NCBI RefSeq assembly: GCF_000372445.1
Contig: NZ_AQUY01000001.1
Span: 217,157 to 281,156 of the forward strand
Reading direction: 5' to 3'
Length of the DNA: 64,000 bases
From: Corynebacterium ulceribovis DSM 45146
GTDB taxonomy: Bacteria > Actinomycetota > Actinomycetes > Mycobacteriales > Mycobacteriaceae
Shown: positions 37,137 through 45,321 of the stretch, piece by piece
Layout: each line of letters starts with the position of its first letter
Position numbering within the stretch: position 1 is the stretch's first letter
Position numbers and translations under genes: made by a program
Notes under the pieces: model-generated
Told to the model about the DNA's origin: nothing
What the model saw: the letters and a program-made list of their open reading frames with translations, nothing else
Databases searched by the model: none

Positions 37137-38650
37137 AACGGGTAGCACAGACACAGTGGGTGCTCGCTGCGGGTCACCACATTGGCGGCGAGGTGGGGGA
37201 GCTCGGCACGAAGACTTTTCGTCGCAGCGTCACCGGGCAACTGACCACACAGGTGTTGTCGTCGCTGCATCGCCAGGACACCGTCGCGGTGGTGGTGCCG
37301 ACCCGATTCGGGGCGCGCCGCAGTCGGATGGTGCAGCGTATGCTTCAGGTCCATCTGACGGCACAGCTTCCAGCATCGGCCAGTGATGTGCCGGGCGTCA
37401 CCACGTCACCGTCCCCGGCGGTGCGGGCAGTACCGCTGGCCGAGCGAGTAGCTAGGTTGGAGCCGCCGACGGCACCGGCGAGCTATTTGGTGGAAATTGA
37501 GGCGACATGTCTGACTATCACCGCGCTTGATTTCCAGGATGGGGCGCATGTCAGTCGCCTGTTTTTTGATCTGCCCCGCAGTTTGCTCACCACTCCGGAA
37601 GGCATCGGGCAGCTACTTGAGCGTATCGAGTTGCTCGCAGAAGACTTGGGCGCGCCGGGCCTGGCGGAGGCCGAGATCATTTTCTATGGCGAATTGTCGC
37701 CTTGTACTGCACTGGCGACTAGTTTGCATCGCCGAAAAATTCTTGCGTTTGTATTGGAGGACCACACGTTGACTGACCGAAAAGTCCCGCTTTTTGACGA
37801 TTACCGCCACGACGATGATGTTGACGAAGAACTCGAGGACATCGACTCCGACCGCCCAGAAACTGACAGTCCTGACGCTGCCAAAACCTTGGCGGGAGCA
37901 CGGACGATGAATGTTGAGCCGACGGTGCTGCGGCCACGTCCTGAAGATATGAAACGTTCAGTCGATGTTGGCGGGCTGGTTGAAGCGTGGTGGCCGGTGG
38001 CGCTTATCGGGGTGATTGTGCTGCTGATTGGTGGCGGTTTGCTCACATTACTGCGGCCAGGTTCGACAACGGGCAGCACGGAGGTTATTTCGGCAGCGGC
38101 TACGGAGCCAGCCGACTCAGCACACTCTGGCGATGGCGCCGATCCCACTGCACCGGGCAGTACTTTTGAGGTGCCAAGCAGCACTGTTGATCCGGCTTCC
38201 GAACCGACTACTCCGAACCGCAATGCCAGTAGTCGTATTTCGGGGGCAGGACTGACGATGAGCTTCCCGTCGGGGTGGCGCCGCGATGAACGCACCTCCG
38301 ACAAACTGGTGGTGGTCAGTGAACAGGATTTGCCGATGCGGGTGATGGGGGTGCTGCAACCCGTCACACCAGGCATTGATCACGAAGATTTGGTGGGCGA
38401 GTTAGAGCGGTTGGTGTCCGGTCAGGTGACGTTGTCGCAGCTGAGGCCGGAGGTCACGATTGAGTCGGTGATGGTGGCTACCTATCGGGAGCAGCCCGAT
38501 GATCGTTCTGAAGTGCTGTGGCATATCCGGCTAGTGGGGGACCAGCAGATTTCGGTGGGGTGTCAGTATCGCGGTCGATTGACTACTGAGCTGCGGCGCG
38601 TCTGTGAGCAGGCCGTTGCCAGTGCCACCACGACTGAAGAGTCCGAATAG
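37133..38650 (+). CDS. Type VII secretion-associated protein (Rv3446c/TIGR03931-like)
   Basis: A 505-residue protein with a soluble N-terminal half (about residues 1-275), an acidic linker (YRHDDDVDEELEDIDSD), one membrane segment near residues 285-303 (WWPVALIGVIVLLIGGG), a Pro/Ser/Thr-rich linker and an exported C-terminal domain starting SFPSGWRRDERT. That C-terminal domain fits the ESX-4 accessory family known from Rv3446c, and the position after eccC is the same as in M. tuberculosis. It is coupled to eccC by ATGA. Its role in secretion is not established. Confidence 0.8.
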   Translation: MKRVAQTQWVLAAGHHIGGEVGELGTKTFRRSVTGQLTTQVLSSLHRQDTVAVVVPTRFGARRSRMVQRMLQVHLTAQLPASASDVPGVTTSPSPAVRAVPLAERVARLEPPTAPASYLVEIEATCLTITALDFQDGAHVSRLFFDLPRSLLTTPEGIGQLLERIELLAEDLGAPGLAEAEIIFYGELSPCTALATSLHRRKILAFVLEDHTLTDRKVPLFDDYRHDDDVDEELEDIDSDRPETDSPDAAKTLAGARTMNVEPTVLRPRPEDMKRSVDVGGLVEAWWPVALIGVIVLLIGGGLLTLLRPGSTTGSTEVISAAATEPADSAHSGDGADPTAPGSTFEVPSSTVDPASEPTTPNRNASSRISGAGLTMSFPSGWRRDERTSDKLVVVSEQDLPMRVMGVLQPVTPGIDHEDLVGELERLVSGQVTLSQLRPEVTIESVMVATYREQPDDRSEVLWHIRLVGDQQISVGCQYRGRLTTELRRVCEQAVASATTTEESE

Positions 38651-38661
38651 TCGAATTAGTG

Positions 38662-38689
38662 GGAACCCTTCTGCACTGGGGTACGTCTA
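38662..38689 (+). promoter_or_regulatory. Candidate ECF sigma promoter before the WXG100 genes
   Basis: GGAAC (38662-38666), 17 bases, then CGTCTA (38684-38689). It stands 12 bases after the previous gene and 91 bases before the first WXG100 start. GGAAC with CGTC at this spacing is the form recognised by several actinobacterial ECF sigma factors, including mycobacterial SigM. The same layout occurs at 42192-42219 before the operon that ends in an ECF sigma gene. Confidence 0.6.
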
Positions 38690-38778
38690 TCTAATCGGAC
38701 GCGCAACCAAGCAGAAACCTGCTGCGTTCCGTCGTAGGGACACTGCGGCGACATAGCGAGGAAAAATGGGGGGACATC

Positions 38779-39093
38779 GTGGCACAGATTTTTACTACCG
38801 AAACCAGCACGATGAATGTGACCGCTGGCCGCGTCGACGGGGTCAACGGCGAAATTGGAACTGAACTAACGACACTGCGCGGCACCGTAGACGGGCTGGC
38901 TGGCCTGTGGGTTGGCTCCGCGAAAACCAAGTTTGACCAGCTGATGATCGACTGGGACGACGCCGCCAAGCGTCTGTCCGAAGCGCTGAACACTATCTCG
39001 GAAACTATCCGCGCGAACTCGGCTGACTTCGACTCCGGTGAAGATGACAACGTCACCGAGCTGAACAACGCTTCGTCGAACCTGAACCTGTAA
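38779..39093 (+). CDS. WXG100-family type VII secretion substrate, first of pair
   Basis: A 104-residue helical-hairpin protein with the WXG motif as WVG near residue 45 (LWVGSAKTKFDQL) and helices either side. No signal peptide, as expected for an ESX substrate. The GTG start follows a run of GGGGGGA by four bases. By order (rplM downstream) it corresponds to esxU of the M. tuberculosis ESX-4 locus. It presumably forms a heterodimer with the next product and is recognised by EccC. Confidence 0.92.
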   Translation: MAQIFTTETSTMNVTAGRVDGVNGEIGTELTTLRGTVDGLAGLWVGSAKTKFDQLMIDWDDAAKRLSEALNTISETIRANSADFDSGEDDNVTELNNASSNLNL

Positions 39094-39145
39094 CCACCGC
39101 GACCAACACGCACGCACTATTGCGACACCGCACCGAAGGAGAACC

Positions 39146-39436
39146 ATGAGCGACCAAATCCGCTACGAATTCGCCGGTATTGAAACCGGGGCCAGCGACA
39201 TTGACGGCACCGTCACCAAAATCAATGGGCTTCTTGACGATTTGAAGACTGACCTGAAGCCAATGGTGGACACCTGGGAAGGTTCCTCCGCCACCGCCTA
39301 CACCGAAGCACAACAAAAGTGGGACACCGCAGCCGCAGACCTGAACTCTGTGCTGTCGACAATTGCCACTGCAGTTCGCAACGGCAGTGAACGAATGAGC
39401 GACCTGAATAACAAAGCCGCACAGTCCTGGTCTTAA
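39146..39436 (+). CDS. WXG100-family type VII secretion substrate, second of pair
   Basis: A 96-residue protein with WEG at about residue 43 (TWEGSSATAYTEAQQKW) and the usual two helices. The pattern of tyrosine and small residues after the WXG turn and the C-terminal helix fits ESAT-6/CFP-10-type proteins. ATG 39146 is preceded by GAAGGAGAA. It occupies the esxT position, immediately before rplM. Confidence 0.93.
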   Translation: MSDQIRYEFAGIETGASDIDGTVTKINGLLDDLKTDLKPMVDTWEGSSATAYTEAQQKWDTAAADLNSVLSTIATAVRNGSERMSDLNNKAAQSWS

Positions 39437-39465
39437 CGGACGAGACACATCCAACCATCGCAGTG

Positions 39466-39511
39466 CCGCCTGGGGAAGGGGAGAGCCCCACGTGGCAAGC
39501 GGTGGTTTTTT
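39466..39511 (+). terminator. Possible terminator after the WXG100 pair
   Basis: TGGGG (39471-39475) can pair with CCCCA (39486-39490), and TTTTTT follows at 39506-39511. The stem is short and the T run is 15 bases away, so this is weak. The T run overlaps the -35 element proposed for rplM. Confidence 0.3.
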
Positions 39512-39538
39512 GGATCTGAGCAGGTGGGACGGTAGTGT
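39510..39538 (+). promoter_or_regulatory. Probable rplM-rpsI promoter
   Basis: TTGGAT (39510-39515), a 17-base spacer and TAGTGT (39533-39538) fit a primary-sigma promoter. A leader of about 130 bases would follow before rplM. Confidence 0.55.
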
Positions 39539-39672
39539 TAATCAACTGTGCATAGGTGCGCGGCCCATAGTGGTCGCTGCAGCAGTCCACCGGGTCTCCA
39601 CCGGCCGCCGGAACGGACTACCTACCTGCGCGTTTCTGGCTGGCAGTTCATGGACAAACTCAAGGAGTTCTT

Positions 39673-40116
39673 TTGTCTACTTTTCACCCGAAAGACGGTG
39701 ACATCGAGCGCAAGTGGTACGTCATCGACGCTACCGATGTTGTGCTTGGTCGTCTGGCCGTCGTAGCTGCGGACCTGCTCCGTGGCAAGCGTAAGCCAAT
39801 CTTCGCACCAAACACCGACTGCGGCGACAACGTCATCATCATCAATGCTGACAAGGTTGCAATCTCTTCCAACAAGCGTGACCGCGAGTTCCGTTACCGT
39901 CACTCCGGTTTCCCAGGTGGTCTGACCACCCTGACCCTGGGCGAGTCCCTGGACAAGCACCCAGAACGCGTCGTTGAAGAGGCCATCAAGGGCATGATGC
40001 CGCACAACAAGCTCTCTCGCTCTTCCATCAAGAAGCTGCGTGTCTTCGCGGGTTCCGAGCACCCATACGCATCCCAGAAGCCTGAGACCTACGAGATCAA
40101 GCAGGTGGCCCAGTGA
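39673..40116 (+). CDS. rplM: 50S ribosomal protein L13
   Basis: L13 of 147 residues, an early-assembly protein, with conserved [32 protein letters not shown] and MMPHNKLSR blocks. The TTG start at 39673 follows AAGGAG by about five bases. The stop overlaps the rpsI GTG start as GTGA. Confidence 0.97.
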   Translation: MSTFHPKDGDIERKWYVIDATDVVLGRLAVVAADLLRGKRKPIFAPNTDCGDNVIIINADKVAISSNKRDREFRYRHSGFPGGLTTLTLGESLDKHPERVVEEAIKGMMPHNKLSRSSIKKLRVFAGSEHPYASQKPETYEIKQVAQ

Positions 40117-40688
40117 CCAACGCTGAAAACAACAACGAAAACGTGAACAACGAAGTCGAAGCAGTCGACGCAGAGCTGATTGCAGCTCAGGTTGCTGCTG
40201 AAGCTGCCGTGGAAACCTCCACCATCGGCGAGGCAGTTGCTGCTGCTGAAGCTGCTGTGGACGCTTCCGAAGAGGTTGCTGTCGCTGAACCACTGAGCAT
40301 GGATTCCCCAATCCAGACCGTGGGCCGTCGTAAGCGCGCCATCGTGCGTGTGAAGATGACCCTGGGCTCCGGCGAAATCACCTGCAACGGCCGTTCCTTG
40401 GACGACTACTTCCCGAACAAGCTGCACCAGCAGCTGATCAAGGACCCACTGGTTCTGATCGAGCGCGAAGGTCAGTTCGACATCAAGGCAAACCTGAACG
40501 GTGGCGGCGCTTCCGGTCAGGCAGGCGCACTGCGCCTGGCCATTGCTCGTGCACTGAACGAGTTCAACCCTGACGACCGTGCGGAACTGAAGAAGGCTGG
40601 CTTCCTCACCCGTGACGCTCGTGCAGTGGAGCGCAAGAAGGCTGGTCTGCACAAGGCCCGTCGAGCACCTCAGTACTCCAAGCGTTAA
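40113..40688 (+). CDS. rpsI: 30S ribosomal protein S9 with N-terminal extension
   Basis: S9 of 191 residues. The normal S9 domain is residues about 65-191 ([14 protein letters not shown] ... [24 protein letters not shown]), with the conserved basic C-terminal tail that reaches P-site tRNA. About 60 residues at the N-terminus are acidic and Ala-rich, a feature of actinobacterial S9. It is coupled to rplM. Confidence 0.97.
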   Translation: MTNAENNNENVNNEVEAVDAELIAAQVAAEAAVETSTIGEAVAAAEAAVDASEEVAVAEPLSMDSPIQTVGRRKRAIVRVKMTLGSGEITCNGRSLDDYFPNKLHQQLIKDPLVLIEREGQFDIKANLNGGGASGQAGALRLAIARALNEFNPDDRAELKKAGFLTRDARAVERKKAGLHKARRAPQYSKR

Positions 40689-40712
40689 ACCACTGGTTTT
40701 CCAGCTTGTGCG

Positions 40713-40755
40713 ATGCCCCACAGCAACCCCACGCGGGTTGGGTGGGGCATTTGCT
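40713..40755 (+). terminator. Terminator after rpsI
   Basis: ATGCCCCA (40713-40720) pairs with TGGGGCAT (40743-40750), with an inner AACCC/GGGTT pairing, then TTGCT. The stem is strong and the T run is short. Confidence 0.75.
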
Positions 40756-40811
40756 ATGTAGAGGGAGTACCCTATTTCTAATATCCACCGGCAAAGGGGT
40801 TGAGAGCAAAG

Positions 40812-42155
40812 ATGGCTCGGCTATTCGGAACAGACGGCGTGCGAGGCAAGGCAAATGAGGTGCTGACCGCACCGCTAGCTTTGCGATTGGGGGCAGCAGC
40901 TGCCCGTGTGCTGACATCCGAATCAACCCCATCTGGTCGCCGACCACGCGCCGTCGTCGGCCGCGACCCACGCGTGTCCGGAGAAATGCTCGCCGCCGCG
41001 ATTTCGGCCGGCTTGGCATCGCAGGGCGTCGACGTGCTGCGCGTTGGCTCCATCCCAACCCCAGCGGTGGCGTACCTGACCGACGACTACGGTGCGGACC
41101 TTGGCGTGATGATTTCCGCCTCCCACAACCCGATGCCGGACAATGGCATTAAGTTCTTCGCCGCTGGTGGCCACAAACTCGATGACACTGTTGAAGACGC
41201 CATCGAGCGGATGATGCTGGCCCTCGATGAAACTGGCCCTACCGGCGCTGGTGTCGGCCGCATTGTTGAAGAAGCACCAGATGCACTCGAACGCTACTTG
41301 ATGCACCTGTCGCAGGCGGTGCCGACCAAACTTGATGGCATCAAAGTTGTGGTTGACGCCGCAAATGGTGCTGCTTCCGATGCCGCTCCGATGGCCTATG
41401 CCGCCGCCGGAGCCGAAGTCGTGGCGATTCACAATGAGCCCGATTCCTTCAACATCAATGACAACTGTGGTTCTACGCATATTGACGTTTTGCAGAAGGC
41501 GGTATTGCAACACGGCGCGGATTTGGGACTTGCGCATGACGGTGATGCTGACCGCTGCCTAGCAGTGGATTCCATGGGCAATGTTATTGATGGCGACCAG
41601 ATTATGGCGCTGCTCGCTGTAGCCATGCACGAAGATGGTGCGCTACGGCACAACACTTTGGTGGCGACAGTGATGTCGAACTTGGGGCTGAAGCTGGCTA
41701 TGCAGGACGTCGGCATCAAACTGGTGACCACCCAGGTGGGTGACCGGTATGTGCTCGCGGAGCTGAATGCCCGCGGCTACAGCCTGGGCGGCGAACAGTC
41801 AGGCCACATTGTGCTGCCTCGTTACAGCACCACCGGGGACGGTACTTTGACCGGTTTGATGATTATGGCGCAGATGGCGAAAACCGAGAAGTCCCTGGCC
41901 GAGCTTGCTGGTGTGATGTCGGTATTGCCGCAGACGCTGATCAACGTGCCGGTGCCGAATAAGGCACTGATTCTGGATTCGCCTGCCGTGCAGGAGTCGC
42001 TTGCGAAGGCGGAAGCTGAATTGGGTGCGACCGGCCGTGTGCTGCTGCGCCCATCAGGTACTGAGGAATTGTTCCGCGTGATGGTGGAGGCGAAGGATCC
42101 CGAAACCGCACGTGGCGTTGCCGGACGATTGGCCGCCGTCGTCGCGCAGGTTTAG
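40812..42155 (+). CDS. glmM: Phosphoglucosamine mutase
   Basis: GlmM of 447 residues, converting glucosamine-6-phosphate to glucosamine-1-phosphate for UDP-GlcNAc and cell-wall synthesis. The phosphoserine loop is ISASHNP (Ser104), the metal loop is DGDADR near residue 245, the sugar-binding GGEQSGH is near 325, and the phosphate-binding [12 protein letters not shown] is near the end. ATG 40812 matches the family start ([12 protein letters not shown]); a TTG at 40800 would add four residues. The preceding enzyme of the pathway, glmS, is at 53512. Confidence 0.97.
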   Translation: MARLFGTDGVRGKANEVLTAPLALRLGAAAARVLTSESTPSGRRPRAVVGRDPRVSGEMLAAAISAGLASQGVDVLRVGSIPTPAVAYLTDDYGADLGVMISASHNPMPDNGIKFFAAGGHKLDDTVEDAIERMMLALDETGPTGAGVGRIVEEAPDALERYLMHLSQAVPTKLDGIKVVVDAANGAASDAAPMAYAAAGAEVVAIHNEPDSFNINDNCGSTHIDVLQKAVLQHGADLGLAHDGDADRCLAVDSMGNVIDGDQIMALLAVAMHEDGALRHNTLVATVMSNLGLKLAMQDVGIKLVTTQVGDRYVLAELNARGYSLGGEQSGHIVLPRYSTTGDGTLTGLMIMAQMAKTEKSLAELAGVMSVLPQTLINVPVPNKALILDSPAVQESLAKAEAELGATGRVLLRPSGTEELFRVMVEAKDPETARGVAGRLAAVVAQV

Positions 42156-42191
42156 CCCCACCACGACGCAGGAACTATTCGGAGTCTGCCT

Positions 42192-42219
42192 GGAACCTTT
42201 TAGCGATGTTGCACGTCAA
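42192..42219 (+). promoter_or_regulatory. Candidate ECF sigma promoter before the sigma-factor operon
   Basis: GGAAC (42192-42196), 17 bases, CGTCAA (42214-42219), in the gap between glmM and the next gene, 37 bases before its start. It has the same elements and spacing as the site at 38662-38689. The downstream operon ends in an ECF sigma gene, so autoregulation is likely. Confidence 0.6.
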
Positions 42220-42254
42220 ATAAGGCGTGCAACTTTCGTGTTCTAGGGGGAGAA

Positions 42255-42578
42255 ATGAATAGCTCACAGCCGATGGGCCATAGCGGGCACATTGAGTTCG
42301 ATATTGCTACTGGCCAAACTGTTGGGAAAGATTTCCAAGTGGCAGGCGATGCCATCAGCATGGCTTATGCTGCGCTGCCAGAATTTCCGTCGGCAGCCGC
42401 CGGTGCCGGTTTCACTGATGCTGGAATCCTCATTGCGGCGAAGGTAGCTTCCTTGCAAGCCCGCGGCATTGAACTGGGGGTTGCGGTGCAGCTGCATGGT
42501 TGGGGAGTCCATGAGCAAGCTGGTGCTTTTTCAGACACCGATACCGACACCGCCGATGTTTTTGGTGGGCAGTACTAA
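42255..42578 (+). CDS. Small ESX-associated-like protein (Rv3440c position)
   Basis: A 107-residue protein of unknown function, without a signal peptide, rich in Ala and Gly, with one long predicted helix in the middle and an acidic DTDTDTAD stretch near the end. The ATG follows GGGGGA by three bases, the same ribosome site as the ESX-4 genes. The stop overlaps the next start as TAATG. In M. tuberculosis the two genes after glmM are Rv3440c (about 103 residues) and Rv3439c (Ala/Pro-rich, about 467); size and order match here. An ESX substrate or chaperone partner is possible. Confidence 0.65.
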   Translation: MNSSQPMGHSGHIEFDIATGQTVGKDFQVAGDAISMAYAALPEFPSAAAGAGFTDAGILIAAKVASLQARGIELGVAVQLHGWGVHEQAGAFSDTDTDTADVFGGQY

Positions 42579-44002
42579 TGGTTGCCCCGGTCGACATGAC
42601 AAAGGTGTCGCACTTGGAAGCACAGTGCGCAAAGCTTGCTGGCTCCGTACCGACGCCCTGGCACAGCAATATCCGACAGATTTCGCAATCAGCCAGCGCA
42701 ACTGACGGAACGGACACGCAGGCGCTCAACGACCTCAGCAAAGACCTCAAGAGCATTTCGAAAAGTACGAAGTCGACGGCGAAGCAGGAAACTCACAGCT
42801 GCAAAGCATTGGCTTCTACTAGTGATGGCGCTGCGCCCCAGGCAATGCACTCCAAGCTGAACAAAGCGACAAAATGTACTGACGACATGAGTACGGCCAC
42901 GGGTGACGCCAGCCAGTCGGCAGAAGAATGTGGCACTTCGATTGACAAGATTTGTAGCACTGCGCAAAGCACAGTTGCGACGATGGTAACCACTGGCGAA
43001 GGCCTCGTGCAGGCAGGAGTCCTGGCAGGTCTGCCACCGTTTCCGAATAAACCATTGCAGATGGCGATTTGTACCCTGCTCACTGAGCTGATGAGCGGTA
43101 TTTTGTCGGTGATCAAGGGGCGGAATGAGGGCATCGAGGAGTGTTTTCAAGGCATTAGCGAGGACCTAGACAAGGTAGCTGAATGCGAGGTGCCGTCTGA
43201 ACCGGTACCGGAGAAGTGTCAGGAAACACCCCAGCAACCGCCGATTTGCGTGGAGAGCAGTAGTGGTGGAGGCAACAGCGGTGGCAGTGGCCAGCAGCCT
43301 GGTCCTGTGCCAGCACCAACAACACCAGCGGGGGAGGTGCCGCCTCCAAAACCGTCACCCGCGCCAACACCACAGACGCCGCCTCAGACTCCGACGAGTC
43401 CTTCACTGAATCTTGGGCCGGAGCCATGCCCACCGACGCAACCGACTCCTACACCGGCCCCAACACCTCCGCCGGCAGAATGTGTCCCAGCAAGTACCAC
43501 TACTCCCGTCAACACGCCGGAACCTTGTCCGCCGCAGCCGGCCGCTTCGGCTCCATGCCCACCTGACCCGTGCCCACCGGCATCGGCACCTGCATCGTCA
43601 TGCCCGCCTTCGGGCAGCCTGTTGCAGCTAGGGCTGAATATCGCGACTGAGGTGTCCAAGCTGGTGGAGCAGTTCTTGTCGGCGAATCTTCCACCGATTG
43701 AGTTGCCGGATTGTCCAGCGCAGCCGGAATGTAGCCCGGTCGATGCGAAACCTGAACCATCACCTGAACCGGCACCTGAACCAGCGCCGAAGCCGACACC
43801 AGAGCCTGCACCGAAACCGGATCCAGTGGCCGCCGAGCCGCCACCAAAGCCTGCACCACCAGCGCCTGCTCCGGCCCCAGAACCTGCGCCCCAGCCGGTG
43901 GAGCCTGCCAATCCGAAGAATGACCCAACCCCGATTCCTCCGACAGGCAAGACCTCTGAGCATCCAATTGGGGTCACTGCTCCGGAAGCTGGTGCCTGGT
44001 GA
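42578..44002 (+). CDS. Cys- and Pro-rich protein, putative ESX-linked (Rv3439c position)
   Basis: A 474-residue protein with no signal peptide. Residues 1 to about 215 are Ser/Thr/Ala/Lys-rich and helical, with ten cysteines by residue 225 spaced about 10-40 apart. Residues about 225-350 are a Pro/Thr-rich stretch with Cys-Pro-Pro units; then comes a short hydrophobic helix (LLQLGLNIATEVSKLVEQFL), and a final Pro/Glu/Ala-rich tail with repeated PEPAP-like units. I count 18 cysteines. The helical head plus disordered Pro-rich tail is reminiscent of PPE/Esp-type substrates, but no named motif is present. It is coupled to genes on both sides. Confidence 0.65.
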   Translation: MVAPVDMTKVSHLEAQCAKLAGSVPTPWHSNIRQISQSASATDGTDTQALNDLSKDLKSISKSTKSTAKQETHSCKALASTSDGAAPQAMHSKLNKATKCTDDMSTATGDASQSAEECGTSIDKICSTAQSTVATMVTTGEGLVQAGVLAGLPPFPNKPLQMAICTLLTELMSGILSVIKGRNEGIEECFQGISEDLDKVAECEVPSEPVPEKCQETPQQPPICVESSSGGGNSGGSGQQPGPVPAPTTPAGEVPPPKPSPAPTPQTPPQTPTSPSLNLGPEPCPPTQPTPTPAPTPPPAECVPASTTTPVNTPEPCPPQPAASAPCPPDPCPPASAPASSCPPSGSLLQLGLNIATEVSKLVEQFLSANLPPIELPDCPAQPECSPVDAKPEPSPEPAPEPAPKPTPEPAPKPDPVAAEPPPKPAPPAPAPAPEPAPQPVEPANPKNDPTPIPPTGKTSEHPIGVTAPEAGAW

Positions 44003-44304
44003 CCACAAACTATGACGCAATTGTTGGCCACTTTGATGCCTATTGCCGTCAGCAGCGGGACTCGCTGGCTGACCGTGCCGCGACGTTAATGAAGCAGGCG
44101 CAGGAGCACCAGCAGGCTGCGCGACAAAGTGCCCCTTCGCATTCGTCGGCAGCAGCCTCCACCGCCCGCACCCCGGCCGCGCGCTCCCCGGCCGCGCCGA
44201 ACCACATTCGCCCTCGCACCACGAGACCGCGACAAATCCAGCAGCTTCGGGTGCGCCGCGATACACTGGGAACATTTCCGGGCGAAGGCGCATCAAACCG
44301 TTGA
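43999..44304 (+). CDS. Small protein of unknown function in the sigma operon
   Basis: A 101-residue protein from a GTG start that overlaps the previous stop as GTGA, the main reason to believe it. The N-terminal 45 residues form a predicted charged helix (YDAIVGHFDAYCRQQRDSLADRAA). The rest is Ala/Ser/Pro/Arg-rich and basic. No membrane segment. It could be a partner of the preceding protein or, less likely, an anti-sigma factor. A weak ECF-like promoter overlaps its 3' end. Confidence 0.5.
   Translation: MTTNYDAIVGHFDAYCRQQRDSLADRAATLMKQAQEHQQAARQSAPSHSSAAASTARTPAARSPAAPNHIRPRTTRPRQIQQLRVRRDTLGTFPGEGASNR
44269..44296 (+). promoter_or_regulatory. Weak ECF-like promoter before the acidic protein and sigma gene
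   Basis: GGAAC (44269-44273), 17 bases, CATCAA (44291-44296). The -10 is CATC rather than CGTC. Its GGAACATTT and GCGCATC parts match a site at 51246-51271 before the calcium-repeat gene. It would give a separate transcript for the sigma factor. Confidence 0.35.
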
Positions 44305-44369
44305 GATGCTTACCTACGGAAGGAACACAGTCCGATGCTTCACACGACCTGGTTCGAGAGGGGAACCCA

Positions 44370-44747
44370 ATGAGTGCCGAAGATTACTCTGACCTGGGCC
44401 TCGCAGATATCGAACCCATTGAATACGACGGCGCCAGCTTCGAGGCAATGCTCGCCACAGCCACCCACCCGAACACCCCACCAGTGGAAGGGCTCGATGT
44501 GCCGGAGGCCGTCCCCGAGTCTGATGACGACATAGACGAAATTCAGCTTGTTGACGATGACCTTGAGCTGGACGACCCAGTTGATACCGATGATGTCGCC
44601 CCTGATGACGACCTAATCAATGTCGACGATGATCTGGAAGATTCGGCAGCGCCGGACGATTTCGGAGACGACGAGTTCGACAACTTCCTCGACGATGATT
44701 CGGATGTCGACCTTGGCTTCGACGATTCTTCGGACTTCGGGCTGTAA
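44370..44747 (+). CDS. Highly acidic small protein upstream of the sigma factor
   Basis: A 125-residue protein; more than half of the last 75 residues are Asp or Glu, in runs such as DDDIDEIQLVDDDLELDD. I chose ATG 44370, with GAGGGGAA upstream. No signal peptide, membrane segment or known domain. It ends nine bases before the sigma gene. A DNA-mimic or sigma-binding role can be imagined because of charge and position, but nothing in the sequence proves it. Confidence 0.6.
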   Translation: MSAEDYSDLGLADIEPIEYDGASFEAMLATATHPNTPPVEGLDVPEAVPESDDDIDEIQLVDDDLELDDPVDTDDVAPDDDLINVDDDLEDSAAPDDFGDDEFDNFLDDDSDVDLGFDDSSDFGL

Positions 44748-44756
44748 AGGGGCATC

Positions 44757-45311
44757 GTGGCAACTCAGACACTCGACCGTGAACGCGAACTCGAACTCAT
44801 TACGCGTGCCCAGGGCGGCGATACCCGCGCTTTTGGCACCTTGATGACTGCGCATCGCAATCACTTGTGGGCTGTCTGTTTGCAAACTACTGGCCACCAC
44901 CAAGACGCAGAAGACGCGATGCAAAACGCGCTGACTGCGATCTGGCAGAACCTGCATAAATTCCGCGCTGAAGCGAGGTTCTCCACCTGGATGCACCGGA
45001 TTGCTTCTAATGCTGCGCTGATGATTATTCGCAAACGTCGCGAAGAACCAGATTCGGAAGCCGCATCAGATGAAGTGTCTACCGCGCCGCGTATTGACGA
45101 ACAAATCACCGATGTATCGATTGTGCGGACTGCTCTGGCACAGCTACCGGATGATTTCCGCGAAGCCATCGTCCTTCGTGAATATGGTGGCCTCACATAC
45201 GCAGAGATTGCTGCCCATCAGCAGATTCCTGTGCAAACGGTCAAATCCCGGCTGAACCGAGCTCGAAAACAATTAGTCGAGCTTCTCGGTGCAGCCGGGA
45301 TAAACCGCTAG
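44757..45311 (+). CDS. ECF-type RNA polymerase sigma factor
   Basis: A 184-residue group 4 sigma factor. Region 2 is about residues 20-85 (DAEDAMQNALTAIWQNLHKFR then FSTWMHRIASNAALMIIRKRR); region 4 is about residues 125-180 (LPDDFREAIVLREYGGLTYAEIA and the recognition helix VQTVKSRLNRARKQL). No C-terminal extension. The start is GTG 44757. No membrane anti-sigma gene with a zinc-binding domain follows; the next gene is convergent, ten bases away. It is not placed like SigD, which lies downstream of groEL1 in mycobacteria. Two GGAAC-N17-CGTC sites nearby are proposed targets. Confidence 0.92.
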   Translation: MATQTLDRERELELITRAQGGDTRAFGTLMTAHRNHLWAVCLQTTGHHQDAEDAMQNALTAIWQNLHKFRAEARFSTWMHRIASNAALMIIRKRREEPDSEAASDEVSTAPRIDEQITDVSIVRTALAQLPDDFREAIVLREYGGLTYAEIAAHQQIPVQTVKSRLNRARKQLVELLGAAGINR

Positions 45312-45321
45312 ATGTAGCTGG

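Noticed and set aside
43384..44031. 215-codon Gly-rich open frame on the minus strand
   Set aside because: It is the antisense shadow of the Pro-rich coding region at 42578-44002; it has low complexity and no ribosome site.
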